From assembly GCF_001761365.1 (NCBI RefSeq), contig NZ_CP017477.1:270501-334500 (forward strand): DNA of 64,000 nt. The letters run 5' to 3'. A program made the position numbers and the translations under genes. The stretch's first letter is position 1; each line of letters begins with the position of its first letter. Under the pieces are notes generated by a model that was not told where the DNA came from, did no database searches, and saw only the letters and a program-made list of their open reading frames with translations. The stretch comes from Polaribacter vadi. GTDB lineage: Bacteria; Bacteroidota; Bacteroidia; Flavobacteriales; Flavobacteriaceae. This document shows, piece by piece, positions 26,518-36,253 of this stretch.

Positions 26518-27639
26518 ATGTCAACATTTGCTGCATTAGGAATTCGTAAAGAATATATACAATCGATTAAAGAAATAGGTATTTCTAAACCTTCAGAAAT
26601 TCAAGAAAAAGCGATTCCTATTTTATTAAATTCTAAAACCGATTTTATTGGTTTAGCACAAACAGGTACAGGAAAAACAGCTGCTTTTGGTTTGCCTGTT
26701 TTACATCAAATTGATGCAAATTCTCCTCATATTCAAGCTTTAATTTTATCGCCAACAAGAGAATTGGTGCAACAAATTAAAAAACAACTCTTTAAGTTTA
26801 CAAAATATGTTGATGAAAAAATATTTTTAGAAGCTGTTTTTGGTGGTGAAAAAATTGATAGACAAATTGGTAATTTAAAAAGAACAACACATATTGTTGT
26901 AGCAACTCCTGGAAGATTAATCGATTTAATAGAACGTGGAGATATTGATATTAGTCATGTAAATACGGTTATTTTAGATGAAGCTGATGAAATGTTGAGT
27001 ATGGGTTTTAAACAAGATTTGAATAGAATCTTAAAATTCACGACTAAAAACGACAGAAATACTTGGTTATTTTCTGCAACAATGCCAGAAGAAATTAAGA
27101 AAATTGTAAAAACGTATATGGATGCAAATGCACCAAGAGTGGAAATTAATCCTAACTCTTTGGTGAATGAAAATATTCGTCATCAATTTATAAAAACTAC
27201 GATTAAAGAAAAAACAGGTTTAATTATCAAGTTTATCGAAAAAAGAGGTGCACAAAGAGGTATTATTTTTTGTAGAACCAAGGCTGGAGCGCAAAATTTG
27301 GCTCATCAGTTAATTGAAGAAGGTTTTTCTGCTGCTGCTTTAGAAGGCGATATGCAACAAAAAGAACGTGATAAAGTAATGCGTGCTTTTAAAAATGAAA
27401 GTCTACAATATTTAATTTCTACAGATGTTTCTGCACGTGGAATTGATGTGAGAGATTTAGAGTTTGTAATTCATCATCAATTACCAGAACAAACAGATTA
27501 TTACACTCATAGAAGTGGAAGAACTGCAAGAGCAGGAAAAACGGGGATTTCTTTAGCATTAGTTTTACCTTATGAATTGGAAAGAGTTCATGAACTTCAA
27601 AAAGAATTAAATATTAAATTTACGGAAGTTACAGTTTAA
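26518..27639 (+). CDS. DEAD-box ATP-dependent RNA helicase
   Basis: A 373-residue minimal DEAD-box core: Q motif (GISKPSEIQEKAIP), motif I AQTGTGKT, Ia PTRELVQQ, II DEAD, III SAT, then IV-VI (IIFCRTKAGAQNL, STDVSARGID, HRSGRTARAGKTG). It lacks the C-terminal basic extension typical of larger RhlE/DeaD proteins, ending soon after motif VI. The role would be RNA remodelling, in ribosome assembly or RNA decay. The stop codon abuts the ATG of the next gene. Confidence 0.95.
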   Translation: MSTFAALGIRKEYIQSIKEIGISKPSEIQEKAIPILLNSKTDFIGLAQTGTGKTAAFGLPVLHQIDANSPHIQALILSPTRELVQQIKKQLFKFTKYVDEKIFLEAVFGGEKIDRQIGNLKRTTHIVVATPGRLIDLIERGDIDISHVNTVILDEADEMLSMGFKQDLNRILKFTTKNDRNTWLFSATMPEEIKKIVKTYMDANAPRVEINPNSLVNENIRHQFIKTTIKEKTGLIIKFIEKRGAQRGIIFCRTKAGAQNLAHQLIEEGFSAAALEGDMQQKERDKVMRAFKNESLQYLISTDVSARGIDVRDLEFVIHHQLPEQTDYYTHRSGRTARAGKTGISLALVLPYELERVHELQKELNIKFTEVTV

Positions 27640-28263
27640 ATGGAGTTTATTTATGTATTAGATATTCTTGGAACGTTTGCGTTTGCCATTAGTGGTGCTT
27701 TAGTGGCTTCTGATAAAAAGTTCGATTTATTTGGTGTGATTATCATTGCATTTGTTACTGCTATTGGTGGTGGAATGTTACGTGATGTTTTAATAAATGC
27801 ACACCCCATTAATTGGATTGGCGATTTAAATTATTTATTTACAATTTTAGCGGCTGTAATTTTAACTTTTTTATTTAAAAGTAAGATTGCCTATTTAAGT
27901 AAAACGCTTTTTTTGTTTGATACTGTTGGTATAAGTGTTTTTACCTTGCTAGGTTTGCAAAAAGGACTTTTACTTGATTTGCACCCAATTGTTGCTTTAA
28001 TCATGGGAATGATTTCTGCTGTTTTTGGTGGTGTTTTAAGAGATGTTTTAACCAATAAAGTTCCCTTAATTTTTGAAAAAGAAATTTATGCTTCTGCTTG
28101 TTTAGCTGGTGGAATCTCATATTTAATATTGGTTAAATTTAACGTGCCTAAAAATATAAACTTTGTAATTTCTGCATCAGTAATTATTTTTATTCGTTTA
28201 ATTTCTGTGAAATTTCAATTACAATTGCCTAAAATTAATGATGATTTATTTGGGAAGTCATAA
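27640..28263 (+). CDS. TRIC-type trimeric intracellular cation channel family protein (YicG/UPF0126)
   Basis: A 207-residue membrane protein with seven hydrophobic helices in two repeated halves. Each half has the family motif: FAISGALVASDKKFDLFGV..GGGMLRDVLI and MGMISAVFGGVLRDVLTNKVP. It starts directly after the helicase stop (zero spacing), so the two genes are probably cotranscribed. The family are K+-permeable channels; physiological role here unknown. Confidence 0.92.
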   Translation: MEFIYVLDILGTFAFAISGALVASDKKFDLFGVIIIAFVTAIGGGMLRDVLINAHPINWIGDLNYLFTILAAVILTFLFKSKIAYLSKTLFLFDTVGISVFTLLGLQKGLLLDLHPIVALIMGMISAVFGGVLRDVLTNKVPLIFEKEIYASACLAGGISYLILVKFNVPKNINFVISASVIIFIRLISVKFQLQLPKINDDLFGKS

Positions 28264-28295
28264 AAAAAGCGAAACTTTTAAGTTTCGCTTTTTTT
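28262..28295. terminator. Bidirectional terminator between convergent genes
   Basis: Arms AAAAAAAGCGAAACTT and AAGTTTCGCTTTTTTT with a 2-nt loop, overlapping the end of the TRIC-like gene and serving also the tricorn-type protease. Confidence 0.88.
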
Positions 28296-28313
28296 TAGAA
28301 TCATTTAATAACC

Positions 28314-31300
28314 TTACTCAACATCTTTTAATAATTCTCTAATAGAACGTAATAATTGTTGATCAATTCCATTATCAATTTGTCCAGGCATGTTTTTAAC
28401 TTGAATGGTTGGTTCAGTTTGGTTGTTTTCCATCCATTCACCAGCTTTGTTTTTGGCACTTATAGGCACAACTCCCCAATAACCACCATTTTGTAAACCT
28501 TCCCAACCTGCAAAACTACAAGTTCCAGGAACTGGCATCCCAACTGTTTTTCCGATTTTTAAATCTGTATAACCTTGTGCATAACAATGTCCATCAGAAT
28601 ACATACTTTCATTAAAGATAGATAACGTTGGTTTTGTCCATCTACTTGTTGGTTCTCCACCAACAACTTTAGCTTCAGTTGCATACGTAATAAAAGGAAC
28701 TCCTGTAAAAAACATTGCTAAATCTGCCACTAAATCTCCACCTCCATTAAATCGTGTATCTATAATTACCCCTTTTTTCTCAGAGTATTTACCCATCATA
28801 TCTTGGTAAATACTTCTGTAAGGTCCATCTCCCATTCCTGGAATATGTACATAACCTAATTGTCCATTACTTTCTTTTTCAACTTCTTTTTCATTCATTT
28901 TAACCCATCTGTCATATAATAATCTACTTTCGGCACCTAAAGAAATTGGTTTTACTGTAATGGTTTGAGTTTTTTTAGTCTTCGGATTTTCAATTTCTAG
29001 CAACATAAATTTATCAGATTTTCTGTTTAAATATTTTGCTAAATCTTCATTTTTATCAATTGTAATTCCATCTATTTTTTTGATGATATTTCCTTTCTCA
29101 ATCTTAAAACTCGCTTTATCTAAAGGACCTCCAATTAATATTTCATCAATTAAAATACCCTCTTCTTTAAAATCGAAATCATAAAAAATACCTAAAGAGG
29201 CAGTTTCATCAGGATTTGAAACACCACTTGCACTAAAACCAGCTCCTGAATGAGAAACGTTTAATTCGCCCAACATTTCCGATAACATTTCCGAAAATTC
29301 AAATCCATTAGAAATATGAGGTAGATATTTTTGATATTCCACTTTCATATTATTCCAATCAATTCCGTGAAAAGTAGGTTCGTAAAAAACTGCATTTGTT
29401 CTAATCCAAACATGATCGAACATTGCTTGTCTTTCTGCATATTCATCTAATAAAATTTCTCCCTTTATAGAAACACCTTTTTGTTTTTTTGTTTCAGGAT
29501 CTAATTTTGTTATTTTTCCACTACTTAAAAGATACAAGTTTTTCATTTCCTTATCCCATTGTAAACTTCCATAATTGGTGTTTAATGGCATTAACATTTT
29601 AGTTTCTTTGGTACGTAAATTTGTACTCCAAAGATTCGATTTTCCTTCAAAACTTGATAAATAATATAAAAAATCGCCCTTTTTAGAAACAACAGCGTCC
29701 CCTAATTTAGAAGAATGAATGGTTAATCTTTTGGTTCTATCTTTCATAGTTTCCCAATCAAACTCTAATGTTTTTGTTGAATCTTTTTTGGTTTCCTTTT
29801 TATCTTTTTTAGAAGATTTTTTGTCATCTTTTTTGTCTTTTTCTTCTTTCTCTTTTTGCTTTTTTTCTTCTGCTTTAATAGCTTCCATTAATTTGTAATC
29901 TTCATCACTCAAATTAAACTCGTCCCAAGCATCTTGCGTAAAAAACATACTATACACATCAGACTGAGATTGCCCACTTGTAGCATACGATTTTAAGCCA
30001 TTTCTGTTGCTAAACCACAACATTTGTTTTCCATTATTTATCCATTTTGGACTATAATCATAATAACCACTTTCGTTTAAATTAATTCTTTTTGAACCAT
30101 CTGCAGCCATTAAAAGGACTTCACTATTGCTTAGAGTTTTACCCCAATCAACTAACAACCATTTGCTGTCAGGACTCCAAGTAAAATATTGATCTCCATC
30201 TCTCATGTGAAATAAATCTTTTGGCGTTAATAATGTGGTTTCTTTTTTAGAAGCGATGTCTAAAATTTTCAAGGTTCTTCTACCTTCAATAAATGCAATT
30301 TTTTTTCCATCAGGAGAATATTCTGCCAAATAATTATCAAGGTTATTATTGATTAATGGAGATTCCTTTAAAAGCGTAGAAGCATAGAAAAACGGTTCTT
30401 GTTTTCTTGTTTTTTCAGTTTTAAAAACGCTCCACTTTCCATTTCTTTCACTGCTATATATTACAGCATCACCTTTATGATTCCAAGAAACAAAACGTTC
30501 ATTTTCTGGGGTATTGGTTATTCTTTTAGTAAAAGATTTATCGATTGACGTTACAAAAACTTCGCCTCTTGCAACAAAAGCAATTTCCTTTCCATTTGGA
30601 GAAACAGCCATTTCACTGATTCCTCCATTTACAGAAACAAATTTTTCTGTATTTTCTTTATCTTGAGTAATTATTTTTACGTTGATTTTTTTAGGAGCAT
30701 CTCCTTCTTTCATCGTGTATAATTCTCCATCATAACCAAAAGAGATAATACCATTTGCAACACTTAAAAAACGTACAGGATGCAAACTAAAATCAGTTAA
30801 TTTTTCAGTAGTATTGTTTTCTAAATTCATTCTATGAATGTTAAAAGAACCACTTCTTTCACTTAAAAAATACATGCTTTTTTCATCTTCACTAAAATAC
30901 GGCTGTCTGTCTTCTGCTTTATGAGAAGTAATCATTTTATGCGAATTTGTGGTAGCATTATAATGCCAAATATCTCTAGCTATTGCAGATGTATGGTGTT
31001 TTCTCCATTCATTTTCTCCTCCTTTTTTATCATGATATAACATCGATTTTCCGTCTTTAGAAAACTGAACATCTTCTGCAGGAAATGTAAAAACTTGAGA
31101 AATTCTACCAGAATTTACAGGAACACTATACAATTCAGTTTGTGATCTATGAGGATATTGTCTGTGATTTACATCATCTTGTCTTAAGGCTCCAAAAACA
31201 ATATTTTGGTCATCAGCAGAAAAAGAATAAGGAGTTTCATCATTAGAATGAAATGTTAATCTTGTAGCTGCTCCACCTTCAGAATTCATGACATAAATAT

Positions 31301-31559
31301 CGAAATTTCCAAATCTGTTCGATGCAAACGCAATTTTAGAGCCATCTTTATTCCAAATGGCTTTGTAATCGTGAGCAGAATGATAGGTAAGTTGTGTTGC
31401 AGTTCCTCCATTTGCATTTACTTTGTACAAATCGCCTTTATAGGTAAAAGCAATTTGAGATCCATCTGGAGAAATTGAGGAATGTCTCATCCATTGAGGA
31501 TTGTTTTGTGAATAAATAGCAATAGAAAATAGTGTAAAAAGTAAGGTTAGTTGTTTCAT
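28314..31559 (-). CDS. Tricorn-type S41 serine protease with N-terminal beta-propellers
   Basis: A 1081-residue exported protein. Signal peptide (to IAIYSQ), then TolB-like WD/beta-propeller repeats (about 25-520; PDGSQIAFTYKG, DGSKIAFASNRFGNFDIYVM). A Lys/Glu/Asp-rich linker (about 560-600) leads to a second beta-rich region, then a PDZ domain (about 790-870) and an S41 protease core (GVIIDTRFNGGGDLVADLAM; catalytic-Ser region NESMYSDGHCYAQGY). This is the tricorn layout, but with a secretion signal, so it probably acts in the periplasm on peptides. Monocistronic and convergent with the TRIC-like gene. Confidence 0.92.
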   Translation of the reverse strand: MKQLTLLFTLFSIAIYSQNNPQWMRHSSISPDGSQIAFTYKGDLYKVNANGGTATQLTYHSAHDYKAIWNKDGSKIAFASNRFGNFDIYVMNSEGGAATRLTFHSNDETPYSFSADDQNIVFGALRQDDVNHRQYPHRSQTELYSVPVNSGRISQVFTFPAEDVQFSKDGKSMLYHDKKGGENEWRKHHTSAIARDIWHYNATTNSHKMITSHKAEDRQPYFSEDEKSMYFLSERSGSFNIHRMNLENNTTEKLTDFSLHPVRFLSVANGIISFGYDGELYTMKEGDAPKKINVKIITQDKENTEKFVSVNGGISEMAVSPNGKEIAFVARGEVFVTSIDKSFTKRITNTPENERFVSWNHKGDAVIYSSERNGKWSVFKTEKTRKQEPFFYASTLLKESPLINNNLDNYLAEYSPDGKKIAFIEGRRTLKILDIASKKETTLLTPKDLFHMRDGDQYFTWSPDSKWLLVDWGKTLSNSEVLLMAADGSKRINLNESGYYDYSPKWINNGKQMLWFSNRNGLKSYATSGQSQSDVYSMFFTQDAWDEFNLSDEDYKLMEAIKAEEKKQKEKEEKDKKDDKKSSKKDKKETKKDSTKTLEFDWETMKDRTKRLTIHSSKLGDAVVSKKGDFLYYLSSFEGKSNLWSTNLRTKETKMLMPLNTNYGSLQWDKEMKNLYLLSSGKITKLDPETKKQKGVSIKGEILLDEYAERQAMFDHVWIRTNAVFYEPTFHGIDWNNMKVEYQKYLPHISNGFEFSEMLSEMLGELNVSHSGAGFSASGVSNPDETASLGIFYDFDFKEEGILIDEILIGGPLDKASFKIEKGNIIKKIDGITIDKNEDLAKYLNRKSDKFMLLEIENPKTKKTQTITVKPISLGAESRLLYDRWVKMNEKEVEKESNGQLGYVHIPGMGDGPYRSIYQDMMGKYSEKKGVIIDTRFNGGGDLVADLAMFFTGVPFITYATEAKVVGGEPTSRWTKPTLSIFNESMYSDGHCYAQGYTDLKIGKTVGMPVPGTCSFAGWEGLQNGGYWGVVPISAKNKAGEWMENNQTEPTIQVKNMPGQIDNGIDQQLLRSIRELLKDVE

Positions 31560-31624
31560 GTGTAAAATTTTTTGTCTAAATTAATGATTTAAAAATTATT
31601 AAAATAACTTGTAATATAAAAAAT

Positions 31625-32089
31625 ATGAAACCATTAGTTTTTAAAGATTTTTCGGAATTTAAAACCATGATAGGGAAGGAGTTGCCAACAGGAAATTGGT
31701 ACACAATTACACAGCAAATGATTAACGATTTCGCAAACGCAACTTTAGATAAACAATGGATTCATGTTGATGAAGAAAGAGCTGCAAAAGAATCTCCATT
31801 TAAAAAAACGGTTGCTCATGGTTTTATGTCTGTAGCTATGATTTCTAAATTATTAGAAGAAGCTTTTAGTATAAAATCTGTAAAAATGGGTTTGAATTAT
31901 GGCTTGAATAAAGTGCGTTTTCCAAATGCTGTGCCTGTTAATAGCGAATTAAGAATGCACACTGTTGTAAAAGAAATTGAAGATTTAGCAAACAACGGAA
32001 TTAAAGTTACATTTTTATGTACCATAGAAATTAAAGGACAAGATAAACCAGCTTGTGTTGCAGAGTTTTTGGCAGCTTTGTATGAATAG
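31625..32089 (+). CDS. MaoC family dehydratase / enoyl-CoA hydratase
   Basis: A 154-residue hot-dog protein. The hydratase 2 motif appears as DFANATLDKQWIHVDEERA, followed by PFKKTVAHGFMSVAMISKL (catalytic D and H of the D-x4-H motif). NYGLNKVRFPNAVPVNSELR is typical of the short MaoC group (NodN-like). It hydrates 2-enoyl-CoA in (R)-specific fashion by family inference. Confidence 0.92.
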   Translation: MKPLVFKDFSEFKTMIGKELPTGNWYTITQQMINDFANATLDKQWIHVDEERAAKESPFKKTVAHGFMSVAMISKLLEEAFSIKSVKMGLNYGLNKVRFPNAVPVNSELRMHTVVKEIEDLANNGIKVTFLCTIEIKGQDKPACVAEFLAALYE

Positions 32090-32099
32090 TAAATAAAAA

Positions 32100-32133
32100 A
32101 GGTTTTGCTAAAGTTATCATTTTAGCAAAACCT
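32100..32133 (-). terminator. Terminator of the minus-strand membrane-protein gene
   Basis: Perfect 13-bp arms AGGTTTTGCTAAA / TTTAGCAAAACCT with an 8-nt loop. The T-run follows only when read on the minus strand, so it mainly serves the gene ending at 32158; it may also stop the MaoC transcript. Confidence 0.8.
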
Positions 32134-32157
32134 CTATTTAATATAAATAATAATAAA

Positions 32158-32589
32158 TTATTTTAAAATACCAACTTTTTTCGCACTTCTAGAAAAAATC
32201 AATAAGAAAACACTAACAAAAAAAGTTACGATTACCAAAGCTACACCAACTTTGCCATAAACATCAATAATATTTATGGTTATAACGTTGTAAGCAAGTC
32301 TTATCATAGATGCTACAAAAGATATTAAAAATAAAAAATAAGCTATTTTTCTTTGCGCTAAAAGTGTAATGGAACCTAATAAACCGAAAATTGCATAAAG
32401 ACCATAAGCAAAAATAACCCAAACAGGTTTATCAATAATAAAATCTAATTGTATATCTGCAATTTCGTTAATTACAAATTCGGGTACTAAATTTTCCCTA
32501 AATAGTACAATAATTCCTACAAAATACCACACAAAAGCAACTGCTCCAATGATCCAGTAATTCTTTTTAGGTTTTATTTTTGTCGCCAT
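32158..32589 (-). CDS. Membrane protein of unknown function, four transmembrane helices
   Basis: A 143-residue protein with four hydrophobic segments (YWIIGAVAFVWYFVGIIVLF; PVWVIFAYGLYAIFGLLGSI; IAYFLFLISFVASMIRLAY; VALVIVTFFVSVFLLIF). It starts MATKIKPKKN. The pattern resembles small flavobacterial sugar-transporter-like or DoxX-like hypothetical proteins, but I do not recognise a specific family. It is divergent from the membrane protein/XRE pair. Confidence 0.75.
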   Translation of the reverse strand: MATKIKPKKNYWIIGAVAFVWYFVGIIVLFRENLVPEFVINEIADIQLDFIIDKPVWVIFAYGLYAIFGLLGSITLLAQRKIAYFLFLISFVASMIRLAYNVITINIIDVYGKVGVALVIVTFFVSVFLLIFSRSAKKVGILK

Positions 32590-32624
32590 AAATTTTTTAT
32601 TTTTTTTAAAATTACTAAAAAAAA

Positions 32625-32655
32625 TTGGATATTGTTATAATGTAAAGTATATTTG
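32625..32655 (+). promoter_or_regulatory. Promoter of the membrane protein/XRE operon
   Basis: TTG (32625-32627), 20 bases, TATATTTG (32648-32655), a good Bacteroidota match. The -7 box overlaps TGTAAAGTA (32641-32649), which recurs at 32683-32691 and partly at 32693-32699. These direct repeats could be the operator of the XRE regulator encoded by this operon. Confidence 0.6.
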
Positions 32656-32698
32656 TCATTATATAAAATAAACTTGTCTAATTGTAAAGTAATAAAGT

Positions 32699-33142
32699 AT
32701 GTCAAAACAATCAATTTGTGAAAGAGAAAGAAGTTATTTATCAAAAATGAATAAATTCCAATTGGGAAATCAATTTAAAAAAGTAGGATATGGCATTGCA
32801 ATTGCTGCATTTATTTTGATGATTGGTAGAAAATACATTGAAAATTCAGAATGGTTAAGACCGATTTTACACGGAGTTTTGCTTATTGGGTTGTTGGTGA
32901 TTTCTTTATCAAAAGAAAAGTTAGAAGATGAATATCTAGATAGTTTGCGTTCTCAATCTTATAGATTGGCTTTTATTATGGCAATTGTATATTCTTTAGT
33001 ACAACCAGTAGTAAATTATGCAGTAGCAGTTTTGTTTAATCAAGATGATGAATTACAGGGTTTTAGTTATTTTCAAGTACTATTTTTTATGTTGATAGTT
33101 CAATTAATGATGTTTTGGCAACTTAAAAGAATGAATAGATAA
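32699..33142 (+). CDS. Membrane protein paired with XRE regulator
   Basis: A 147-residue protein with four predicted helices (about 29-42, 53-68, 88-108, 125-140) and a charged N-terminus (SKQSICERERSYLSKMNK). It precedes a small HTH regulator by one base. Pairs of a short XRE repressor with a 3-4-helix membrane protein are frequent in bacteria; the function is unknown. It starts 44 bases after a good promoter. Confidence 0.75.
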   Translation: MSKQSICERERSYLSKMNKFQLGNQFKKVGYGIAIAAFILMIGRKYIENSEWLRPILHGVLLIGLLVISLSKEKLEDEYLDSLRSQSYRLAFIMAIVYSLVQPVVNYAVAVLFNQDDELQGFSYFQVLFFMLIVQLMMFWQLKRMNR

Positions 33143-33143
33143 G

Positions 33144-33344
33144 ATGAAAAATACTTTAAAAATTCAACGTGCAATTTTAGATTTAACGCAGGAAGATTTG
33201 GCTAAAAAAATCGGTGTTTCTCGTCAAACAATTAATTCTATTGAAAAAAATAGGTATGTACCTTCTACAGTTTTGGCTTTAAAATTATCAGCCGTTTTTA
33301 ATATTTCTGTAAACGATTTTTTTATTTTGGAAGATGAGGAGTAG
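33144..33344 (+). CDS. Small XRE-family helix-turn-helix regulator
   Basis: A 66-residue protein that is almost only an HTH_3 domain: RAILDLTQEDLAKKIGVSRQ, then TINSIEKNRYVPST, the Cro/C1 fold (similar to the YozG/B-subtilis-type short repressors). One base after the membrane-protein gene, so cotranscribed. It probably autoregulates the operon through repeats near 32641-32699 (inferred). Confidence 0.9.
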   Translation: MKNTLKIQRAILDLTQEDLAKKIGVSRQTINSIEKNRYVPSTVLALKLSAVFNISVNDFFILEDEE

Positions 33345-33377
33345 TTTTTAAATACTATAAACTCAAGTAATAAATGG

Positions 33378-33417
33378 AAAGTTCGCAAAGAAAAATAGAT
33401 TATTCTTTGCGAACTTT
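33378..33417. terminator. Bidirectional hairpin between XRE gene and TolC gene
   Basis: Perfect 15-bp arms AAAGTTCGCAAAGAA / TTCTTTGCGAACTTT with a 10-nt loop, between convergent genes. T-tracts are short on both sides. Confidence 0.75.
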
Positions 33418-33446
33418 ATCAAAATTTTATTTTCTGTAATTAAAAA

Positions 33447-34856
33447 TTACTCAGCAATATCAATATTAACTACAGCAGTTTTAAACAAGTTTGCTTTCGA
33501 TTCAAAGAATTTATTTTCTAACTCTACAGCCTTTAATCTTGTTTCTATCAATTTAGATTCTCGATAATTTACCAAGAATAAAGAGCTTTCTCCTAAGAAA
33601 AATTTACGCTCTTCAGCTTTTAATAAAGTGCCATAATCTTTTACAATACTGGCAATAAAATCGCTCTGAATTACAAAAGATTCTAATTCTTGTTGAATAG
33701 CATTTACTTTGTTTGTAATGACCACTTTTGTGGCTTCATTTTCTAATTCAGCATCTTGTAATTTTATTTTTGCCATTTTTAAATCGGCTCTTTCTTTTCT
33801 TAAAAAAATAGGCAGTTTAAAAGTGATTCCAGCTTTGTAATTATCAACATTTAAAGAGTTTGCTTGCCTTGGAGTTTCTGTTAAAAAATTATATTGAACA
33901 TCTAATTGAGGTAATAAATTGTTCAATTTTAATTGTCTGTCCACATTTAAACTCTTTATTTTAAATTCTAAAGATTTAATTTTTGGATGATTTTCAATAT
34001 CAAAATTAGCATTGTTAAACAAGGCAATATTAAAAGTCGTATCAACATTTGTAATAGTTGCAGTATCTGGAATAATATGGTCTTGTAATTCAATTGGAAT
34101 ATTATCATTCAACCATAAAAAATTGGATAACTCTAAAGAAGATTTTACCAATTTAATTCGAGCTTTTTCTAGATTTAATTTTCTATTTTTTAAAGTGATG
34201 CCAGCCTCTAAAGTATCTATAGAAGGTTTTTCTCCAGCTAAAAAAGCTCTTTTTGTAACATCAAAGCGAATTACTGCATTTTCTAAAAAGGAATCGTAAA
34301 TTAATTTTTCATTAAAGGTTTTTAACCAATCGAAATAAGCCAAAGAAGCCTCATATAAAATTTCGTTTACTAGAATTTGTTGATCTTGTTTTGCCTGGTT
34401 TAAGAAAAGCTTAGCTTGTTTTAAAGAAGCCATTCTTTTATTAATCAATAAACCTTTTAATAAAGATGCAGATACTCCAGCTGCGTATAAACCATCTGTT
34501 GGTACACTATTTTCAGGATTTAAATAAATGCCATTATTGTTTTCGAAATTGGCTTTAAATTCTAAACCATAATAGGTAGGTATTTTAAAAGCGCCATTTA
34601 ATTTGTTATAATATTCTTTTTCTTTGAATTGTTTTTTATCAAAATCTACCTCAATTTTTGGATCGAATGCACCTCTTACTTTTAACAATTTAGCTTCACT
34701 ATCATTAATCACTAAATTAGCTTGTTTTACAATTGGGTGATACGTTTTTACATAGCCCAAATACTCTGACAAAGTCATAATAGACGCCACTTTTTCTTGC
34801 GAAAAAAGTTGGGTACACATCAATAAAAATAATATAAAAATGTTTTTTTCTATCAT
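33447..34856 (-). CDS. TolC-family outer-membrane efflux protein
   Basis: A 469-residue protein with a signal peptide (to QLFSQ) and long alpha-helical coiled-coil stretches typical of TolC/OEP, in two repeats (about 25-240 and 260-465). It forms the outer-membrane channel of the exporter. Last gene of the TetR-ABC-HlyD-TolC operon, 28 bases after the HlyD gene. Confidence 0.92.
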   Translation of the reverse strand: MIEKNIFILFLLMCTQLFSQEKVASIMTLSEYLGYVKTYHPIVKQANLVINDSEAKLLKVRGAFDPKIEVDFDKKQFKEKEYYNKLNGAFKIPTYYGLEFKANFENNNGIYLNPENSVPTDGLYAAGVSASLLKGLLINKRMASLKQAKLFLNQAKQDQQILVNEILYEASLAYFDWLKTFNEKLIYDSFLENAVIRFDVTKRAFLAGEKPSIDTLEAGITLKNRKLNLEKARIKLVKSSLELSNFLWLNDNIPIELQDHIIPDTATITNVDTTFNIALFNNANFDIENHPKIKSLEFKIKSLNVDRQLKLNNLLPQLDVQYNFLTETPRQANSLNVDNYKAGITFKLPIFLRKERADLKMAKIKLQDAELENEATKVVITNKVNAIQQELESFVIQSDFIASIVKDYGTLLKAEERKFFLGESSLFLVNYRESKLIETRLKAVELENKFFESKANLFKTAVVNIDIAE

Positions 34857-34884
34857 TTTAAATACTTAAAAATCGATTGATATT

Positions 34885-36246
34885 TTATTTCTTTTTGGAA
34901 TCTGATGTTCCTTTAGAATTTCCTTCAGGTTGATAATAATTTGGAGGAAAACTGTTTAATTGTCTCCATAGTTCATACCAAATTTGTACATCTTCTAACA
35001 ATGCAATTGTTCTTGCGCCAGAACCAGCTCTTATTCCTTCTGGCCAATCATGGTCATTTTCATCAGGAGCCAATAAAATTCTGTATTTTCCATTGCTGCT
35101 AATAAAACGATCTATAGCAACAACTTTTGCACCATAAGTTCCATAAGAAACATTAGGCCAACCACTAAAAACAATTGCTGGCCAACCATCAAATTCTACA
35201 CGAACTTCCTCTCCAATATGTAATAATGGCAAATCTATAGGTCTTACAAAAGTTTCTACAGCTAAATCTACTTGCGCTGGCATTATGCTAACCAATTGCT
35301 CACCTTCTTTAAAAGTTTCTCCAATACCACCTTTTAATGCTTTATTGATGTAGCCATTTTGTGGAGCTGTTACAAATAATAAACTATTTCTAACCTTATA
35401 ATTACTATTGCTGTTTTCTAATTTAGAAACTTCAACTTGCGCATTTAAACCACTAGATTCTGCTGTAAATTGATCACTTTGTGCTTTTGATATTTTATCT
35501 GCATAGGTTGCATTTACGCTAGAAATTTCTGCTTTTGCATTTAAAACATTATTTTTTGCAGCTAATAAGTTATTTTCTTGTTCTATTAATTTAGCTTGAG
35601 TTTCTTGTAACTTTAACCGTTTTTCTTCTACGTCTTTTACAGCCATAATACCTTCGTTTTGCAACATGGCAATTCTATTAAATTGACTCTCTGCAATCTT
35701 AATATTTGTTTTGGCAGCTTCAAACTTTATGCTATCGCTTTTAACTTTAAGTTTTGATTGCAAAAGTTTATTTCTTGCAATTTCTAATTTTAAAGCTCTA
35801 TCTTGTTTTAGTGCTGTAATTTGTCTTCCTAAAGCACTTACTTTAAATTTATAATTATCAACAGAAGATATTTTCGCGTTAATTTGATCGTTAGTTCTTT
35901 CAATTAATTGATCATCAAAATAGTCGCTTTTTACTTCAGAGATTCTTAAAATAGTATCTCCTTTTTGAACATTATCTCCTTCTCTTACATACCATTGCTC
36001 AATTCTACCAGGAATTTGAGATTGTATCGTTTGTGGTCTTTGTCCTGGAGTTAAGGTAGTTACTAAACCATTACCAGTAATATTTTGTGTCCAAGGTAAA
36101 AATAGAGCAACAAATATTATGATTGCAAAAATTTTCAAAAAATTATTAAAATGTTTGTAATATTCTATATTGAAAACTCTTTTGCCTGAAGCATAATTAG
36201 TTATATCGATTTTCTTTTCTAATTCGTTTTTAGATATATTTAACAT
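34885..36246 (-). CDS. HlyD-family membrane-fusion protein
   Basis: A 453-residue adaptor with one N-terminal transmembrane helix (about 35-52, FLKIFAIIIFVALFLPW). The first lipoyl half is QIPGRIEQWYVREGDNVQKG, followed by a long coiled coil (about 115-280) and a second lipoyl/beta-barrel part (ITAPQNGYINKAL-like segment FVTAPQNGYINKALKG, then EEVRVEFDGWPAIVFSGWP). It bridges the ABC exporter and TolC. Third gene in the operon; seven bases after the ABC gene. Confidence 0.93.
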   Translation of the reverse strand: MLNISKNELEKKIDITNYASGKRVFNIEYYKHFNNFLKIFAIIIFVALFLPWTQNITGNGLVTTLTPGQRPQTIQSQIPGRIEQWYVREGDNVQKGDTILRISEVKSDYFDDQLIERTNDQINAKISSVDNYKFKVSALGRQITALKQDRALKLEIARNKLLQSKLKVKSDSIKFEAAKTNIKIAESQFNRIAMLQNEGIMAVKDVEEKRLKLQETQAKLIEQENNLLAAKNNVLNAKAEISSVNATYADKISKAQSDQFTAESSGLNAQVEVSKLENSNSNYKVRNSLLFVTAPQNGYINKALKGGIGETFKEGEQLVSIMPAQVDLAVETFVRPIDLPLLHIGEEVRVEFDGWPAIVFSGWPNVSYGTYGAKVVAIDRFISSNGKYRILLAPDENDHDWPEGIRAGSGARTIALLEDVQIWYELWRQLNSFPPNYYQPEGNSKGTSDSKKK

Positions 36247-36253
36247 GATACTT

